A DNA stretch of 64,000 nucleotides from JBGMEA01 sp041447245 (GCA_041447245.1 JBGMEA010000012.1:1-64000), one strand, 5' to 3'; positions 1-9,671 are shown, counted from the first letter of the stretch. Translations and numbers: made by a program. Notes: generated by a model not told the origin, from the sequence alone.

Positions 1-1
1 C

Positions 2-121
2 AACATCAAGGTAACGATTGACCTGATTACTCCGATTGCAATGGAAAAAGAACTTCGATTTGCAATCCGTGAAGGCGGAAGAACCGTCGGAGCGGGTGTC
101 GTGGTCGAAATCATCGAATAA
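2..121 (+). CDS. tuf: Elongation factor Tu, C-terminal end (5' truncated by window)
   Basis: The first 39 codons read through to a TAA and end in GGRTVGAGVVVEIIE, the conserved end of domain III of EF-Tu, the GTPase that delivers aminoacyl-tRNA to the ribosome. Only the last tenth of the protein is in the window. A strong terminator follows about 20 bases after the stop, so this is the end of its operon. Confidence is high because this tail is among the most conserved bacterial sequences. Confidence 0.95.
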   Translation, partial: NIKVTIDLITPIAMEKELRFAIREGGRTVGAGVVVEIIE

Positions 122-141
122 TTCAGACCGATGAAAAACAG

Positions 142-174
142 AAAGTGCTTCCGTTTAAGGAAGCACTTTTTTTT
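142..174 (+). terminator. Intrinsic terminator of tuf
   Basis: A 10-bp stem (143-152 with 159-168), six-base loop and run of eight T's follow the tuf stop. The convergent HD-GYP gene ends just beyond it. Confidence 0.9.
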
Positions 175-184
175 GTGCATTAGA

Positions 185-1243
185 TTACAAATAAAAATAT
201 ACTTCTCTTTGTTCGTCATCAAGCTCATATCCGTCTTTTTCAAACAATTCAATGCAGGAGTTGCATATCTCCTTATCATAAAGATGCGACTGGTTGATTT
301 TGAGTTCTTCGAGTGCCCGATCGATTCCGAGTGCCGGTCGGTAAGGGCGATGTGAGGCTATGGATTCCACCACATCGGCAACGGCGATGAGTTTGGCTTC
401 CCAGAGGATTTGTTCTTCTTTGAGATGCAGGGGATATCCGCTGCCGTCCAGGCGTTCGTGATGCTGTCGGATTACTTCCGCAATTGCGGAAGGAAGATGG
501 ATGCCCGTGAGCATTTCATATCCTGTCTGCGGGTGTTCCCGAATCAGTTGCATTTCGAGTTCCGACAGTTTGCCCGGTTTGGCCAGAATTTCAGTCGGAA
601 CGGCGAGTTTGCCGATATCATGAATATAGCCGATAATGCGAACCAGATCAACCGTTTCTTTTTTTGCTGTCATTTTTTTTGCCAGATCGGCAGCAAGATT
701 GCCGACACGGATCTGATGCCGACAAGTGTAGGGGTCCCGAATATCAACGATGGAATGGATCAGGGTGATCATACCGAGCATGGCATTTTGCAAAGCCATA
801 GTACGATTTTCAACCGTTTGTTCCAACTTTTTTTGGTATAATACGTTTTGTTCTTCCCAAAATTGTTTTTCGTCCCACAATTGTTTGGTTTCGGCGACCT
901 GTCGAATTGTTTGGAGAAAAATATCCTTTTGTATCGGTTTGGTCAAATAGTCGTTTGCGCCGCTTTGCACCGACTGGATTGCAGTGTCCACAGTGGGTTC
1001 GCCTGTCATCAGTATGACCTGAACGGATTGGGAATGTTCACGGATATACTTCAGCAATTCGGTTCCCGATCGTTTCGGCATGATAATATCGGTGACCACG
1101 ATGTCGAAATTTTGGTCATTGAATAATTGAATCGCTTCGTCTACATCGGATGCGGAAGAAACCTGATGCCCTTCTTTTTTTAAAAACTCGCTTAATGTGA
1201 TGCGGATGCTTTTTTCGTCATCCACGATTAAAATGTTGCTCAT
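185..1243 (-). CDS. Response regulator with HD-GYP c-di-GMP phosphodiesterase domain
   Basis: 352 residues. An N-terminal receiver domain (about 1-120) has the acidic pocket VDDE and phosphoacceptor Asp52 in VVTDIIMP. The C-terminal HD-GYP domain (about 165-340) shows HDIGKLAVP, a DGSGYP motif and RPYRPA, the metal and substrate motifs of phosphodiesterases that hydrolyse cyclic di-GMP. The ATG at 1243 is preferred over an upstream start because AGGAGCG lies just before it and the receiver domain begins there. It starts 10 bases after the histidine kinase stop, so the two form a two-component pair in one operon. Output is predicted to be phosphorylation-controlled lowering of c-di-GMP. Confidence 0.92.
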   Translation of the reverse strand: MSNILIVDDEKSIRITLSEFLKKEGHQVSSASDVDEAIQLFNDQNFDIVVTDIIMPKRSGTELLKYIREHSQSVQVILMTGEPTVDTAIQSVQSGANDYLTKPIQKDIFLQTIRQVAETKQLWDEKQFWEEQNVLYQKKLEQTVENRTMALQNAMLGMITLIHSIVDIRDPYTCRHQIRVGNLAADLAKKMTAKKETVDLVRIIGYIHDIGKLAVPTEILAKPGKLSELEMQLIREHPQTGYEMLTGIHLPSAIAEVIRQHHERLDGSGYPLHLKEEQILWEAKLIAVADVVESIASHRPYRPALGIDRALEELKINQSHLYDKEICNSCIELFEKDGYELDDEQREVYFYL

Positions 1244-1253
1244 AGATCCGCTC

Positions 1254-3335
1254 CTATTTTTTTTCATCCAAATTCCAGCCGTTATCGACAGGTAAATCCA
1301 CAATAAACCTAGTGTATTTTCCGAGTTCCGATTCGATTGTTATTTGTCCGTGATGATCCTGCACAATTCCAAAAGAAATGGAAAGCCCAAGACCTGTGCC
1401 GAGTTCTTTCGGTTTGGTCGAAAAAAACGGCTCGAATATTTTTTCTCTTAATTCGAGAGGGATTCCGTTTCCACGATCTTCCACAATGATTCGAAGCCAT
1501 CGTCTGCCGTCTTTTTCCAGTTGTCGGCATGAAAGGAGAATCAGCTTGTTTTCATCGTAGCCGGGGTATTTTTCGTTCAGTGCGTCTCTTGCATTGGTCA
1601 GCAAATTCATCAGCACTTGCTGTATTTGTTGGCTTCTGCACTTGATCATCGGGAGATTTTCTTCGATATCAAGGATGAGTTCGATTTGGTCTTTTTTGAT
1701 GATGGTTTGAATCAGCAATATCGTATGATTGATAATATCATAGATGCTGGCATAACTGTGCGATTGCTTTTCCTGCCTGGAAAATTGAAGCAAAGATCGG
1801 ACAATTTCCGATATTCTCTCTGTTTCGTGAATGATTTCCGAAGCATATACGGAAGAAGAGGCATCTGTCGGAAGTTCATCATAAATCAATTGTGCGTAAT
1901 TCATGATACCGCTGAGCGGATTATTGATTTCATGGGCAACTCCTCCGGCCAAGGTTCCGATTGCTTCCAATTTCTGTTGATTGCGCAGTTGGGCTTCGAG
2001 TTCTTTTTGGGATTTTTCCATCTTGATTTTTTCACTGATATCCCTTGCGAAAACAATGGCGGACGGTTGATCCTGATAATTGATGGGGATGGCGGACATT
2101 TCCACATCGATTGCATTTCCGTCGATGCGGAGTAATTGCTCGGTGCGGAAAGAGATCGGTTCGTTTTGCCGGTATAATTTTTCCCTGTATTCTTCCAGAT
2201 TGTCCACTTTCTTTGAGATGAATAATTTTTCCGCAGGCATTCCGATCAGCTGATGTTCATTTTCTGCTCCGAGCATGCGGACAGCTGCTGGATTTGCGAA
2301 TAGAATAATGCCATCCGAATGAATATAAATGGCCTCGGGGGCCTGTTCTATGAGCATACGGAATTTTTTTTCGCTTTCCATGAGTTCTCTTCGGGCTTTT
2401 AGGCGGTCAGTGATATCGTGAATGATCGAGTACAGCAATGTGTTGCCATTCAGCCTGATCGGTCCGCTGTATACTTCTACATCTGCAATCTCGCCGTCAG
2501 CTTTTTTGTGACGGAACTCGAAATAACGGATTTGTTTGTTTTTGGCCGATTGCATTTTTTGAAACAATTCTTCTTTTGAGAGAACGTTGATTTGATCCAT
2601 ACTCATCGTGCGAAGCGTATCGACATCGTAACCGTAAAAGAATGCGGCGGCCTGATTCACTTCGACAATTTTTCCGTTCGATGGGTCAACCAACATCATC
2701 ATGGCGTGATTATTGATAAAAAAGTTTTGATATTGTTCTTTTGTTTCCGCAATTTTAAGCAATGTTTCATTTCGCTCTTTTTGGCGCGTCAGAAGTAAGG
2801 TGAGTATTACGCTTGCTGCGGGATATAGGAGCATGACGGAATAAGCGATCGATTGAATGACAAAAACTGCCGTTTCATACGGAAGCAGAAACATGCATAA
2901 CAGCATGCTTGTATGGACGGCTATGCCCATCGTATAGAAATACAGCAGTTTCATATTTTTTTTATAGGGAATTTTTCCCCAAAGCAGTCCGATTGAAACG
3001 GATATCAAAATTACCGCAATCCCTGCCGTTGCACCGCTTCCTCCCATTGTGAGACGATATACGATCAGAATGATACCCGCAATGGCGGACGGAAGCCAAC
3101 CAAAAACATAAGCGGTCACACTCAGCAGGATTGAGCGGGTATCAAAAACAACGCCGTTCATCAATTGAAACGGCAGACTCATGATAGCCAGTCCGATTGC
3201 GCCGATAATGATTCCGCTGATAACGGAATTGATTGTTTTGTTTTTTGTCGGAATAAGATAGCTGAGTTCATAAACGACGCTTAACGAAAGCAGCAACGCC
3301 GCATTGTATACCAAATGGATAAAGCTGTCTTCCAT
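1254..3335 (-). CDS. Membrane PAS sensor histidine kinase with LytS-like 5TM input
   Basis: About 693 residues. The first ~190 residues form several hydrophobic helices resembling the 5TM-5TMR_LYT sensor found in LytS. Two PAS domains follow (about 200-310 and 325-435), then the His-containing dimerisation domain with VAHEINNP and an ATPase domain with LLTNARDAL, DRGNGIP and GTGLGLSI. It should autophosphorylate and signal to the adjacent HD-GYP regulator. The ATG at 3335 is preceded by GGGGT; an in-frame TTG at 3362 is the alternative. The promoter at 3378-3407 gives a short leader to either start. The stimulus is unknown. Confidence 0.9.
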   Translation of the reverse strand: MEDSFIHLVYNAALLLSLSVVYELSYLIPTKNKTINSVISGIIIGAIGLAIMSLPFQLMNGVVFDTRSILLSVTAYVFGWLPSAIAGIILIVYRLTMGGSGATAGIAVILISVSIGLLWGKIPYKKNMKLLYFYTMGIAVHTSMLLCMFLLPYETAVFVIQSIAYSVMLLYPAASVILTLLLTRQKERNETLLKIAETKEQYQNFFINNHAMMMLVDPSNGKIVEVNQAAAFFYGYDVDTLRTMSMDQINVLSKEELFQKMQSAKNKQIRYFEFRHKKADGEIADVEVYSGPIRLNGNTLLYSIIHDITDRLKARRELMESEKKFRMLIEQAPEAIYIHSDGIILFANPAAVRMLGAENEHQLIGMPAEKLFISKKVDNLEEYREKLYRQNEPISFRTEQLLRIDGNAIDVEMSAIPINYQDQPSAIVFARDISEKIKMEKSQKELEAQLRNQQKLEAIGTLAGGVAHEINNPLSGIMNYAQLIYDELPTDASSSVYASEIIHETERISEIVRSLLQFSRQEKQSHSYASIYDIINHTILLIQTIIKKDQIELILDIEENLPMIKCRSQQIQQVLMNLLTNARDALNEKYPGYDENKLILLSCRQLEKDGRRWLRIIVEDRGNGIPLELREKIFEPFFSTKPKELGTGLGLSISFGIVQDHHGQITIESELGKYTRFIVDLPVDNGWNLDEKK

Positions 3336-3377
3336 TGCACATAACCCCAATTCACGAATCAAGTATCGGATGCATTT

Positions 3378-3407
3378 ATTATAATTGAATCAATGTTGAA
3401 ATATCAA
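3378..3407 (-). promoter_or_regulatory. Sigma-A-type promoter of the kinase/HD-GYP operon
   Basis: On the minus strand TTGATA (3402-3407), an 18-base spacer and TATAAT (3378-3383), about 45 bases upstream of the kinase ATG. Confidence 0.8.
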
Positions 3408-3421
3408 GTTTTATTTAAGAA

Positions 3422-3445
3422 AAATCCCGCAATTAAGCGGGATTT
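3422..3445 (-). terminator. Intrinsic terminator after the lipoprotein gene
   Basis: A 9-bp stem of AAATCCCGC and its complement around a six-base loop, followed on the minus strand by a T-run. It sits 10 bases after the lipoprotein stop. Confidence 0.8.
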
Positions 3446-3454
3446 TTAAGATTT

Positions 3455-4204
3455 CTAGTTTTTGACGGTTACATATGAGATCAATCCGGAGTTATCGGTA
3501 TGAACCAGAACGGTATAATTCTTATAAGTAAATTCTGTATAGAGACTCAACCCGGCTGATGTGGTTTCCGAATTATTCTCATAGGTTATTCCATTTGACT
3601 TAAGCGCTGCAGTCAGATCCGACTGCGTATTGGTCGTAATATGCAGTCCGAAGAGGATGAAGTTTTCATCATAAATATCGATTTGTTTGCAGGTGCCCTT
3701 TGCATTGTCAGGATAGGTCAAATCGATAACTGGGCTGTCATACGAACGAATAACGGAGCTGCCCGTATCCGTTTCGACAGCCGCGACTCCGTATTTGCTT
3801 TGCAGTTGGTCATACGTGGAGGAAAAAATATAGTTGATGTCATCCCAGCTGGGCACTGATTCCGATTCTACCGTAATGGAAATGACTTGCGAGACATCGC
3901 TTGCATTGCCCCTGCGAAGTGCATATACGACAATGTCATATTGACCCGCAGACATGGAACCATCCCATGAAGTATCCGTCAGTTCGATGCTTCGGGCAAG
4001 TTTTCCGTCACTGAATGGAGTGATATAAAAACAGATCTTATAACTGTCTGCATCTTTGACCTCATTCCATTTGAGCGCAATATCGTCGCCGCCGACAAAC
4101 GTGGTTTGGTTGATGCTGATCTGAGGTGTTTCGGGCTTTCCGCATCCTGCGGAGAGAAAAAGGATCAGCATCACGGTTAAGATAAAAATGAGACGTCTTT
4201 TCAT
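3455..4204 (-). CDS. Secreted lipoprotein with fibronectin-III/Ig-like region
   Basis: 249 residues. A positively charged start and hydrophobic stretch end in the lipobox LSAGC (Cys21), indicating lipid anchoring on the outer face of the membrane. Residues about 28-110 look like a beta-sandwich of fibronectin type III or Ig style (ALKWNEVKDADSYKICFY). The remaining ~130 residues are not recognised. GAGGGG precedes the ATG. It starts 11 bases after the proA stop and shares its terminator, so it is probably the last gene of proB-proA, though no link to proline synthesis is evident. Function unknown. Confidence 0.8.
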   Translation of the reverse strand: MKRRLIFILTVMLILFLSAGCGKPETPQISINQTTFVGGDDIALKWNEVKDADSYKICFYITPFSDGKLARSIELTDTSWDGSMSAGQYDIVVYALRRGNASDVSQVISITVESESVPSWDDINYIFSSTYDQLQSKYGVAAVETDTGSSVIRSYDSPVIDLTYPDNAKGTCKQIDIYDENFILFGLHITTNTQSDLTAALKSNGITYENNSETTSAGLSLYTEFTYKNYTVLVHTDNSGLISYVTVKN

Positions 4205-4215
4205 CAGGTTCCCCT

Positions 4216-5460
4216 CTAGCGGATTTGTCCCGTTCCGTGAATTATATATTTATAACTCGTGAGTTCTTTGAGCCCCATCGGTCCCCGGGCATGCAGTTTT
4301 TGAGTGGAAATACCGATTTCGGCTCCGAGACCGAATTCACCTCCGTCCGTGAAGCGGGTGGAGGCATTGACATAAACAGCAGCGCTGTCAACATGCGAGG
4401 TGAAATACTCAGCGTTTCCGGAATTCTGCGTTACGATGGATTCGGAGTGTTGGGTTGAATAGTTTCGGATGTGCGTTGTTGCTTCTTTGACATCTTTGAC
4501 GATCTTGATCGCAAGAATATAGTCATTATATTCCGTTTCGTAGTCCGCTTCACTCGCCGGTATAACGGACTCTCCCAATATTTCGCGGGTTTTTTCGCAT
4601 CCGCGCAGTTCAACCTGCTTTTCGGCAAGACGCTGCGCTGCCCTCGGAAGGAAAAGAGGCGCGATTTTTTCGTGAACCAGAAGAGTTTCCGCCGCATTGC
4701 AGACAGATGGCCTGGAGGTTTTGGCATTGTCTATGATATTGAGTGCCATTTCGATATCTGCGGATTCATCGACGTAGACATGACAGTTTCCTGCTCCCGT
4801 TTCGATCACCGGAACAGAGGAATTTGCCACAACCGCCTGAATGAGACTTTTGCCTCCTCGGGGAATCAATACGTCGATGACCCCTTTAAGTTTCATCATT
4901 TGATTGGTCGTTTCTCTTGAGGTATCTTCGATCAAATAGACAAAATTTTGATTCATTCCGCAGCTTTTGAGCGCTTTTTGAAGAGAGGCGACAATTGCGG
5001 TATTGGAAAGGATGGCTTCTTTTCCGCCTTTGAGCACAACCGCATTGCCTGATTTTAAGCAAAGCGCCGCAGAATCGGAAGTGACGTTCGGTCTTGCTTC
5101 ATAAATTATGCCGATCACACCGAGAGGGACGCTGACTTTTTTGATATGCAGCCCGTTCGGCATGGTTTTTTCTTCCAAAGTCAGACCGACGGGATCCGCA
5201 AGTTTTGCCACATCGCGCACGCCCTGTGCCATGTCTTCGATCCGTTTGCGGTCGAGTCGGAGTCGATCAACCAATGACGGTGTGATCTTGTTTCGGATTG
5301 CTTCTTCTATATCGGATTCGTTGGCACGAATGATGAAATCGGCATCCTGCACCAGCTGATCCGCAAAGGTCAGCAGAAGCTTGTTTTTCTCTGCTTCTGT
5401 CATAACGGACAGTTCTGTCGAAGCTTCTTTCACTTTGAGGCATTGATCAAGAAAATTCAT
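4216..5460 (-). CDS. proA: Glutamate-5-semialdehyde dehydrogenase (gamma-glutamyl phosphate reductase)
   Basis: 414 residues, the usual length. It reduces gamma-glutamyl phosphate with NADPH in the second step of proline synthesis. Family marks are the active-site region RPSVCNAAET with the catalytic Cys, VIYEARPNVT, and the C-terminal GLGAEIGISTQKLHARGPMGL (given here only as a family signature). The ATG at 5460 overlaps the proB stop by four bases (ATGA), implying translational coupling, and an upstream extension of the frame lies inside proB. Confidence 0.97.
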   Translation of the reverse strand: MNFLDQCLKVKEASTELSVMTEAEKNKLLLTFADQLVQDADFIIRANESDIEEAIRNKITPSLVDRLRLDRKRIEDMAQGVRDVAKLADPVGLTLEEKTMPNGLHIKKVSVPLGVIGIIYEARPNVTSDSAALCLKSGNAVVLKGGKEAILSNTAIVASLQKALKSCGMNQNFVYLIEDTSRETTNQMMKLKGVIDVLIPRGGKSLIQAVVANSSVPVIETGAGNCHVYVDESADIEMALNIIDNAKTSRPSVCNAAETLLVHEKIAPLFLPRAAQRLAEKQVELRGCEKTREILGESVIPASEADYETEYNDYILAIKIVKDVKEATTHIRNYSTQHSESIVTQNSGNAEYFTSHVDSAAVYVNASTRFTDGGEFGLGAEIGISTQKLHARGPMGLKELTSYKYIIHGTGQIR

Positions 5461-6254
5461 TGGGTTTTCCCCTTTCCGTGAAAATGCGTGCCGCATTTGA
5501 TTCCGTCGAACAGGTCGTATAAAATCAGTGGATTTTTTCCGTTTACAATATAAACGTCGATGCCGCTTTCGGTGGCGCTTTGCGCCGCGCGGAGTTTTGT
5601 GATCATTCCGCCTGTACCGAGATTGGTGCAGGTATTTTCCGCAAGGGAACAAATGTAATCATCAATGACGGGTACGTCATCGATCAACTCCGCATCGGAA
5701 TGTGTGCGCGGATTTTTTGTGAACAGTCCGTCGATATCGGACAAGATGACGAGTGCATCGGCACCGATGAGCTTGGCAACGAGTGCGGAGAGAGCATCAT
5801 TGTCGCCGAATTCGATTTCTTCGACTGCTACGGTGTCATTTTCGTTTACGATCGGAATGCAGCCGAGTTCTGCAAGTTTGGAAAAAGTGTTCATGACGTT
5901 GCTGCGTCTCTGCTGCTGATCCAACACGTCTCCGGTGAGCAGAATTTGTGCGACTTTATGATTGTAGCCGGAAAACAGTTTATCGTAAATATACATCAGT
6001 TCGCACTGTCCCACAGAAGCGACTGCCTGTTTGGTTGGGGTGTCCGTCGGTTTTTGCTTAAGTCCGAGTTTGCCGACGCCGACACCGATGGCTCCGGAAG
6101 AAACCAAAACAATGTTGTATCCCATATTTTTGACATCGGAAAGTACTTTCACGAGATTTTCCATGCTGCGGATATTCACATGTCCGGAGGAATGGGCCAA
6201 TGTGGAAGTGCCGACTTTAAAGACGATGGTTTTGTAAGATGAAAACTTTGACAT
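5457..6254 (-). CDS. proB: Glutamate 5-kinase, short form without PUA domain
   Basis: 265 residues containing only the amino-acid kinase domain. It phosphorylates glutamate in the first step of proline synthesis. Visible motifs are FKVGTSTL at the N-terminus, LVSSGAIGVG, the glutamate-binding NENDTVAVEEIEFGDND, and GTGGMITKL. The longer enzyme of E. coli has a C-terminal PUA domain that is absent here; short forms are known in some Bacillota. The start is supported by AAGGA nine bases upstream, and a promoter lies at 6277-6306. Confidence 0.96.
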   Translation of the reverse strand: MSKFSSYKTIVFKVGTSTLAHSSGHVNIRSMENLVKVLSDVKNMGYNIVLVSSGAIGVGVGKLGLKQKPTDTPTKQAVASVGQCELMYIYDKLFSGYNHKVAQILLTGDVLDQQQRRSNVMNTFSKLAELGCIPIVNENDTVAVEEIEFGDNDALSALVAKLIGADALVILSDIDGLFTKNPRTHSDAELIDDVPVIDDYICSLAENTCTNLGTGGMITKLRAAQSATESGIDVYIVNGKNPLILYDLFDGIKCGTHFHGKGKTQ

Positions 6255-6276
6255 ATCATAAATTCCTTTACGGTTT

Positions 6277-6306
6277 ATTCTAACAGGTCAAGCGCCGTTA
6301 TTTCAA
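6277..6306 (-). promoter_or_regulatory. Promoter of proB-proA-lipoprotein
   Basis: Minus-strand TTGAAA (6301-6306), 18-base spacer, TAGAAT (6277-6282), located between the topA terminator and proB. Confidence 0.7.
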
Positions 6307-6344
6307 GCAGAATCGAGCAATTGCGCCGATTCCTGTTGTTTCAT

Positions 6345-6374
6345 GAAAAAAACAGACACGATGACGTGCCTGTT
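6345..6374 (-). terminator. Intrinsic terminator of dprA-topA
   Basis: A 10-bp stem with one G-T pair (6351-6360 with 6365-6374), four-base loop and six or more U's on the minus strand, about 20 bases past the topA stop. Confidence 0.85.
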
Positions 6375-6395
6375 CGGGGATCCGACGTTTCGGAA

Positions 6396-8453
6396 TTAAG
6401 ATTCTTTATAGCCACACTCTTTGTCCGCACAGAATTTTTTTTCGCTTTTTCCGTTGGAGACAAACAATGGCTTTCCGCATTCCGGGCATTTTTCATCGGT
6501 CGGTTTGTTCCACGACATAAAGTTGCATTCCGGATATGACTTGCAACCATAAAATGTTTTGCCTTTTTTGGTTTTTCTCACGACGATTTCGCTGCCGCAT
6601 TCGGGGCAGTGCGCATCGACTTTTTCGACAAGCGGCATGGTGAAACTGCATTCCGGGTAACCGGGACAAGCCAAAAATTTTCCGAAGCGCCCGTGTTTGA
6701 CCACCATATTGCGTCCGCATTTTTCGCATTTGATATCCGTGATTTCTTCGGGAAGTTTGATTCGTTCGATGGATTCTGCTTTTTCAAGATCGACCTGGAG
6801 GCGTTTGTAAAATGCATCGATTACCTGAACCCAGTCATCTTGGCCAAGTGCCACTTTATCAAGATCGGATTCCATATCTGCCGTAAAACCGATATCCACA
6901 ACTTCGGCGAAATTGGCGATCATCAGTGCAGTGACTGCTTCCCCCAGATCGGTCGGTTTGAATTTTTTTTCTTCGAGCACGACGTAATTGCGCGCAAGAA
7001 TCGTGCTGATGGTGGGGGCATACGTACTCGGACGTCCGATGCCTTTTTCTTCCAATGCTTTGACGAGCGTTGCTTCCGTGTAGCGCGGGGGCGGCTGTGT
7101 GAATTTTTGTTCGCCGATGCACTCCTGCAATAAAAGCGGTTCCTGCTCGGCAAGATGCGGCATGACGGAATCCTGTTCGGCTTCATCCGCATCGTAAACT
7201 TTCAGGAATCCCGGGAATTTGAGCTTGGATCCTGTTGCGCGCAGGGTGTAAATGCCGTTTTGGATGTCTGCACTCAAGGTGTCATAAACCGCATCACTCA
7301 TCATGGACGCCAGAAATCGTTTGTAAATAAGCGTATACAGTTTCAGCTGATCTTTGCCGAGCGAATCTTTTGCCTCTTCCGGCGTCAAAGTCAAATCAGT
7401 CGGTCTGATTGCCTCATGAGCATCCTGAATTTTGACATTTTTCTTGGCTTTGGCCGTAAACCCGCCCACATATTCTTTTCCGTACAGTTCGTTGATATAA
7501 GATTTTGCCATATCCTGAGCCGGTTCGGCGATTCGGACCGAATCGGTTCTGATGTAAGTGATCAGTCCGATATGACCTTTTCCTTTTACTTCAAGACCTT
7601 CGTACAGCTGCTGCGCAATCATCATCGTTTTTTTGGACGAAAATGACAGTTTGCGGTTTGCATCCTGCTGCAAGGTGCTTGTGGTAAACGGAGGAGCCGA
7701 CTTGCGGCGTTTGGTCGATTGCTTGACCTTTTCCACCGTAAACGTTCCGCTTTTCAGATCCGATACGATACGGGTTGCCTGTTCTTCGTTTGTGACTTCT
7801 GCTTTTTTCCCATCGACAGTCAGCAGATGTGCTTCGAAAACGGTATCGTCATCCTGCTTTTTCAGCTTTGCGAGGATATTCCAATATTCTTCGCTGATAA
7901 AGTTACGGATTTCATTTTCCCGGTCCACAATGATTCTTGTTGCTACGGACTGGACTCTGCCGGCACTCAGTCCGCGCATGACTTTTTTCCAAAGAATGGG
8001 GCTGATTTTATAACCGACCAGTCGATCAAGAACCCGTCTGGCCTGCTGTGCATCGACCAGATCCATATTGACGGGACGTTTATGTTCCATCGCCGATCCG
8101 ATTGCGGTCGGGGTAATTTCATGGAATTCAATTCGATTATCCTGATTCAAATCCAGACCGAGATAATTTGCGAGATGGAAAGAAATGGCCTCGCCTTCGC
8201 GGTCGGGGTCTGTTGCAAGGATGATTTCTTCAGCATGTTTGCTCTGTTGTTTGATCTCTTTGAGCAGCGTGCCTTTCCCTTTGATGGGTTTATATTCCGG
8301 TTGATATCCGTGTTCGATATCGATTCCGAGTTTGCTCGTGGGCAGATCGATGACGTGTCCCATGGTTGCGGTGACTTTGCAGTCATCGGGCAGGTATTTT
8401 TCGATTGTTTTCGCTTTGGCGGGCGATTCCACGATAACGAGTTTATATGTCAT
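6396..8453 (-). CDS. topA: DNA topoisomerase I (type IA)
   Basis: 685 residues. It relaxes negative supercoils by a transient 5'-phosphotyrosine. The N-terminal Toprim domain starts VIVESPAKAKTI and includes DPDREGEAI; the active-site region GLITYIRTDSVR holds the catalytic Tyr near residue 300. The C-terminus carries three zinc-ribbon units with CEKCG, CPECG and CPECG starts; the last is shortened and ends the protein. GGAGGAA stands seven bases before the ATG. It lies 23 bases after dprA and is probably cotranscribed. Confidence 0.98.
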   Translation of the reverse strand: MTYKLVIVESPAKAKTIEKYLPDDCKVTATMGHVIDLPTSKLGIDIEHGYQPEYKPIKGKGTLLKEIKQQSKHAEEIILATDPDREGEAISFHLANYLGLDLNQDNRIEFHEITPTAIGSAMEHKRPVNMDLVDAQQARRVLDRLVGYKISPILWKKVMRGLSAGRVQSVATRIIVDRENEIRNFISEEYWNILAKLKKQDDDTVFEAHLLTVDGKKAEVTNEEQATRIVSDLKSGTFTVEKVKQSTKRRKSAPPFTTSTLQQDANRKLSFSSKKTMMIAQQLYEGLEVKGKGHIGLITYIRTDSVRIAEPAQDMAKSYINELYGKEYVGGFTAKAKKNVKIQDAHEAIRPTDLTLTPEEAKDSLGKDQLKLYTLIYKRFLASMMSDAVYDTLSADIQNGIYTLRATGSKLKFPGFLKVYDADEAEQDSVMPHLAEQEPLLLQECIGEQKFTQPPPRYTEATLVKALEEKGIGRPSTYAPTISTILARNYVVLEEKKFKPTDLGEAVTALMIANFAEVVDIGFTADMESDLDKVALGQDDWVQVIDAFYKRLQVDLEKAESIERIKLPEEITDIKCEKCGRNMVVKHGRFGKFLACPGYPECSFTMPLVEKVDAHCPECGSEIVVRKTKKGKTFYGCKSYPECNFMSWNKPTDEKCPECGKPLFVSNGKSEKKFCADKECGYKES

Positions 8454-8476
8454 TGGTTCCTCCGTATGCACTGTGT

Positions 8477-9568
8477 TCAGTACGTCAGATAAATCAGTCC
8501 CATTTCTATGGCAAGCACTCCTTTCAATTCCAACAAAGTGAGTTGGGAATTGACGGTGCTGATCGGCCAATCAAGCAGTTTCGCAAGTTGATCTGCCGTT
8601 TTGCCCCCTTTGGTGACAGCAAGGTATAATTCCTTTTCTTTCGGGTTCATTTCAGGAAGAGGCTGTTGCTCTGTCTTTACAATCGGGCGGAATACCCGAA
8701 ACATATCCTGCAGGATATCTTCTCCGCAACTGACAAGTCTTGCGCCGTCCTTTATCAAAAGATTGCATCCGGCAGACTGCTGAGACGTGATATTGCCCGG
8801 TACGGCATATACTTCGCGCCCTTGTTCCGCCGCGTATTTTGCGGTAATCAGAGATCCGCTGTTCTCGGCGGCTTCCACTACCAGTGTGGCATAAGACAGT
8901 CCGCTGATGATGCGGTTCCTTCTGGGGAAATTTACCGGAATCGGCTCCGTTCCGGGAGCAAATTCAGTCAGTATCATGCCGTCGTTGGACAGCACGGATT
9001 CGTACAGTTTTTTGTTGGAATAAGGATATACGATATCGATGCCGCATCCCAAAACGCCGACTGCCGTTCCCTTTGAAGAAACGGTTCCTTGGTGTGCAGC
9101 GGTGTCGATTCCGTTTGCGAGGCCGCTGATGATGTTCACGCCGCATTTTGCAAGTTGGGAAGAGATGGTTTCTGCTGCAGACATCCCGTAAGGGGTTGCT
9201 TTTCTGGCTCCGACGACCGCAACCGAGATTGCGCTTCCCAAGAAAACGTTTCTGCCGCGATAGTAAAGAACTGCGGGAGGATCATGAATTTCCCTGAGTA
9301 ATTGCGGATAATCGTCATCCGAGAATGTCAGATAAGGAATCTGTCTGTCTGTGATCAGATCGCATTGTTTTTTTGCTTCATCCAGACTTTTATTTGCTGC
9401 GAGTGCGAATGCGGTATCGTAAGGAATTTCTTCCGTCTGCATCAATGCGCCCAGGTCGTCCGATTCGTAAACAGCCTGTGCCGAACCGAATTCTTTGATC
9501 AATTTTGCCGTCGTTACACATCCGCATCCTTTGATGCCGTCCATCCAAAGATAATATAAAAGTTCCAT
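8477..9568 (-). CDS. dprA: DNA-processing protein DprA/Smf
   Basis: 363 residues. DprA loads RecA onto incoming single-stranded DNA during natural transformation and is also kept in non-competent species. The Rossmann-like core shows VGARKATPYG, SGLANGIDTAAHQG, GCGIDIVYP and the EGREVYAVPGN-like AEQGREVYAVPGN. A short C-terminal winged-helix segment (about 300-360) follows. The ATG at 9568 has AAGGAG eight bases upstream; an in-frame upstream extension lacks support. Gene order dprA-topA is common in Bacillota. Confidence 0.96.
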   Translation of the reverse strand: MELLYYLWMDGIKGCGCVTTAKLIKEFGSAQAVYESDDLGALMQTEEIPYDTAFALAANKSLDEAKKQCDLITDRQIPYLTFSDDDYPQLLREIHDPPAVLYYRGRNVFLGSAISVAVVGARKATPYGMSAAETISSQLAKCGVNIISGLANGIDTAAHQGTVSSKGTAVGVLGCGIDIVYPYSNKKLYESVLSNDGMILTEFAPGTEPIPVNFPRRNRIISGLSYATLVVEAAENSGSLITAKYAAEQGREVYAVPGNITSQQSAGCNLLIKDGARLVSCGEDILQDMFRVFRPIVKTEQQPLPEMNPKEKELYLAVTKGGKTADQLAKLLDWPISTVNSQLTLLELKGVLAIEMGLIYLTY

Positions 9569-9641
9569 TGTTGTCTTCTCCTTACCCGATAGGTATTGGA
9601 CAAAACACATCGGAATCCTTTTCATCTCTGACTAAGTCCAT

Positions 9642-9671
9642 ATTATATCGGCTTTTTTGCGAACTGTGCAA
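9642..9671 (-). promoter_or_regulatory. Promoter of dprA-topA
   Basis: Minus-strand TTGCAC (9666-9671), 18-base spacer, TATAAT (9642-9647) in the region divergent to the YifB gene. No clear plus-strand promoter for the YifB gene was identified in the same gap. Confidence 0.7.

Noticed and set aside
5461..5652. 64-codon N-terminal extension of proA
   Set aside because: It lies inside proB, is not conserved, and the internal ATG has the ATGA coupling with proB.
8454..8570. 39-codon N-terminal extension of topA
   Set aside because: It runs into dprA; the ATG at 8453 has GGAGG and begins the Toprim domain.
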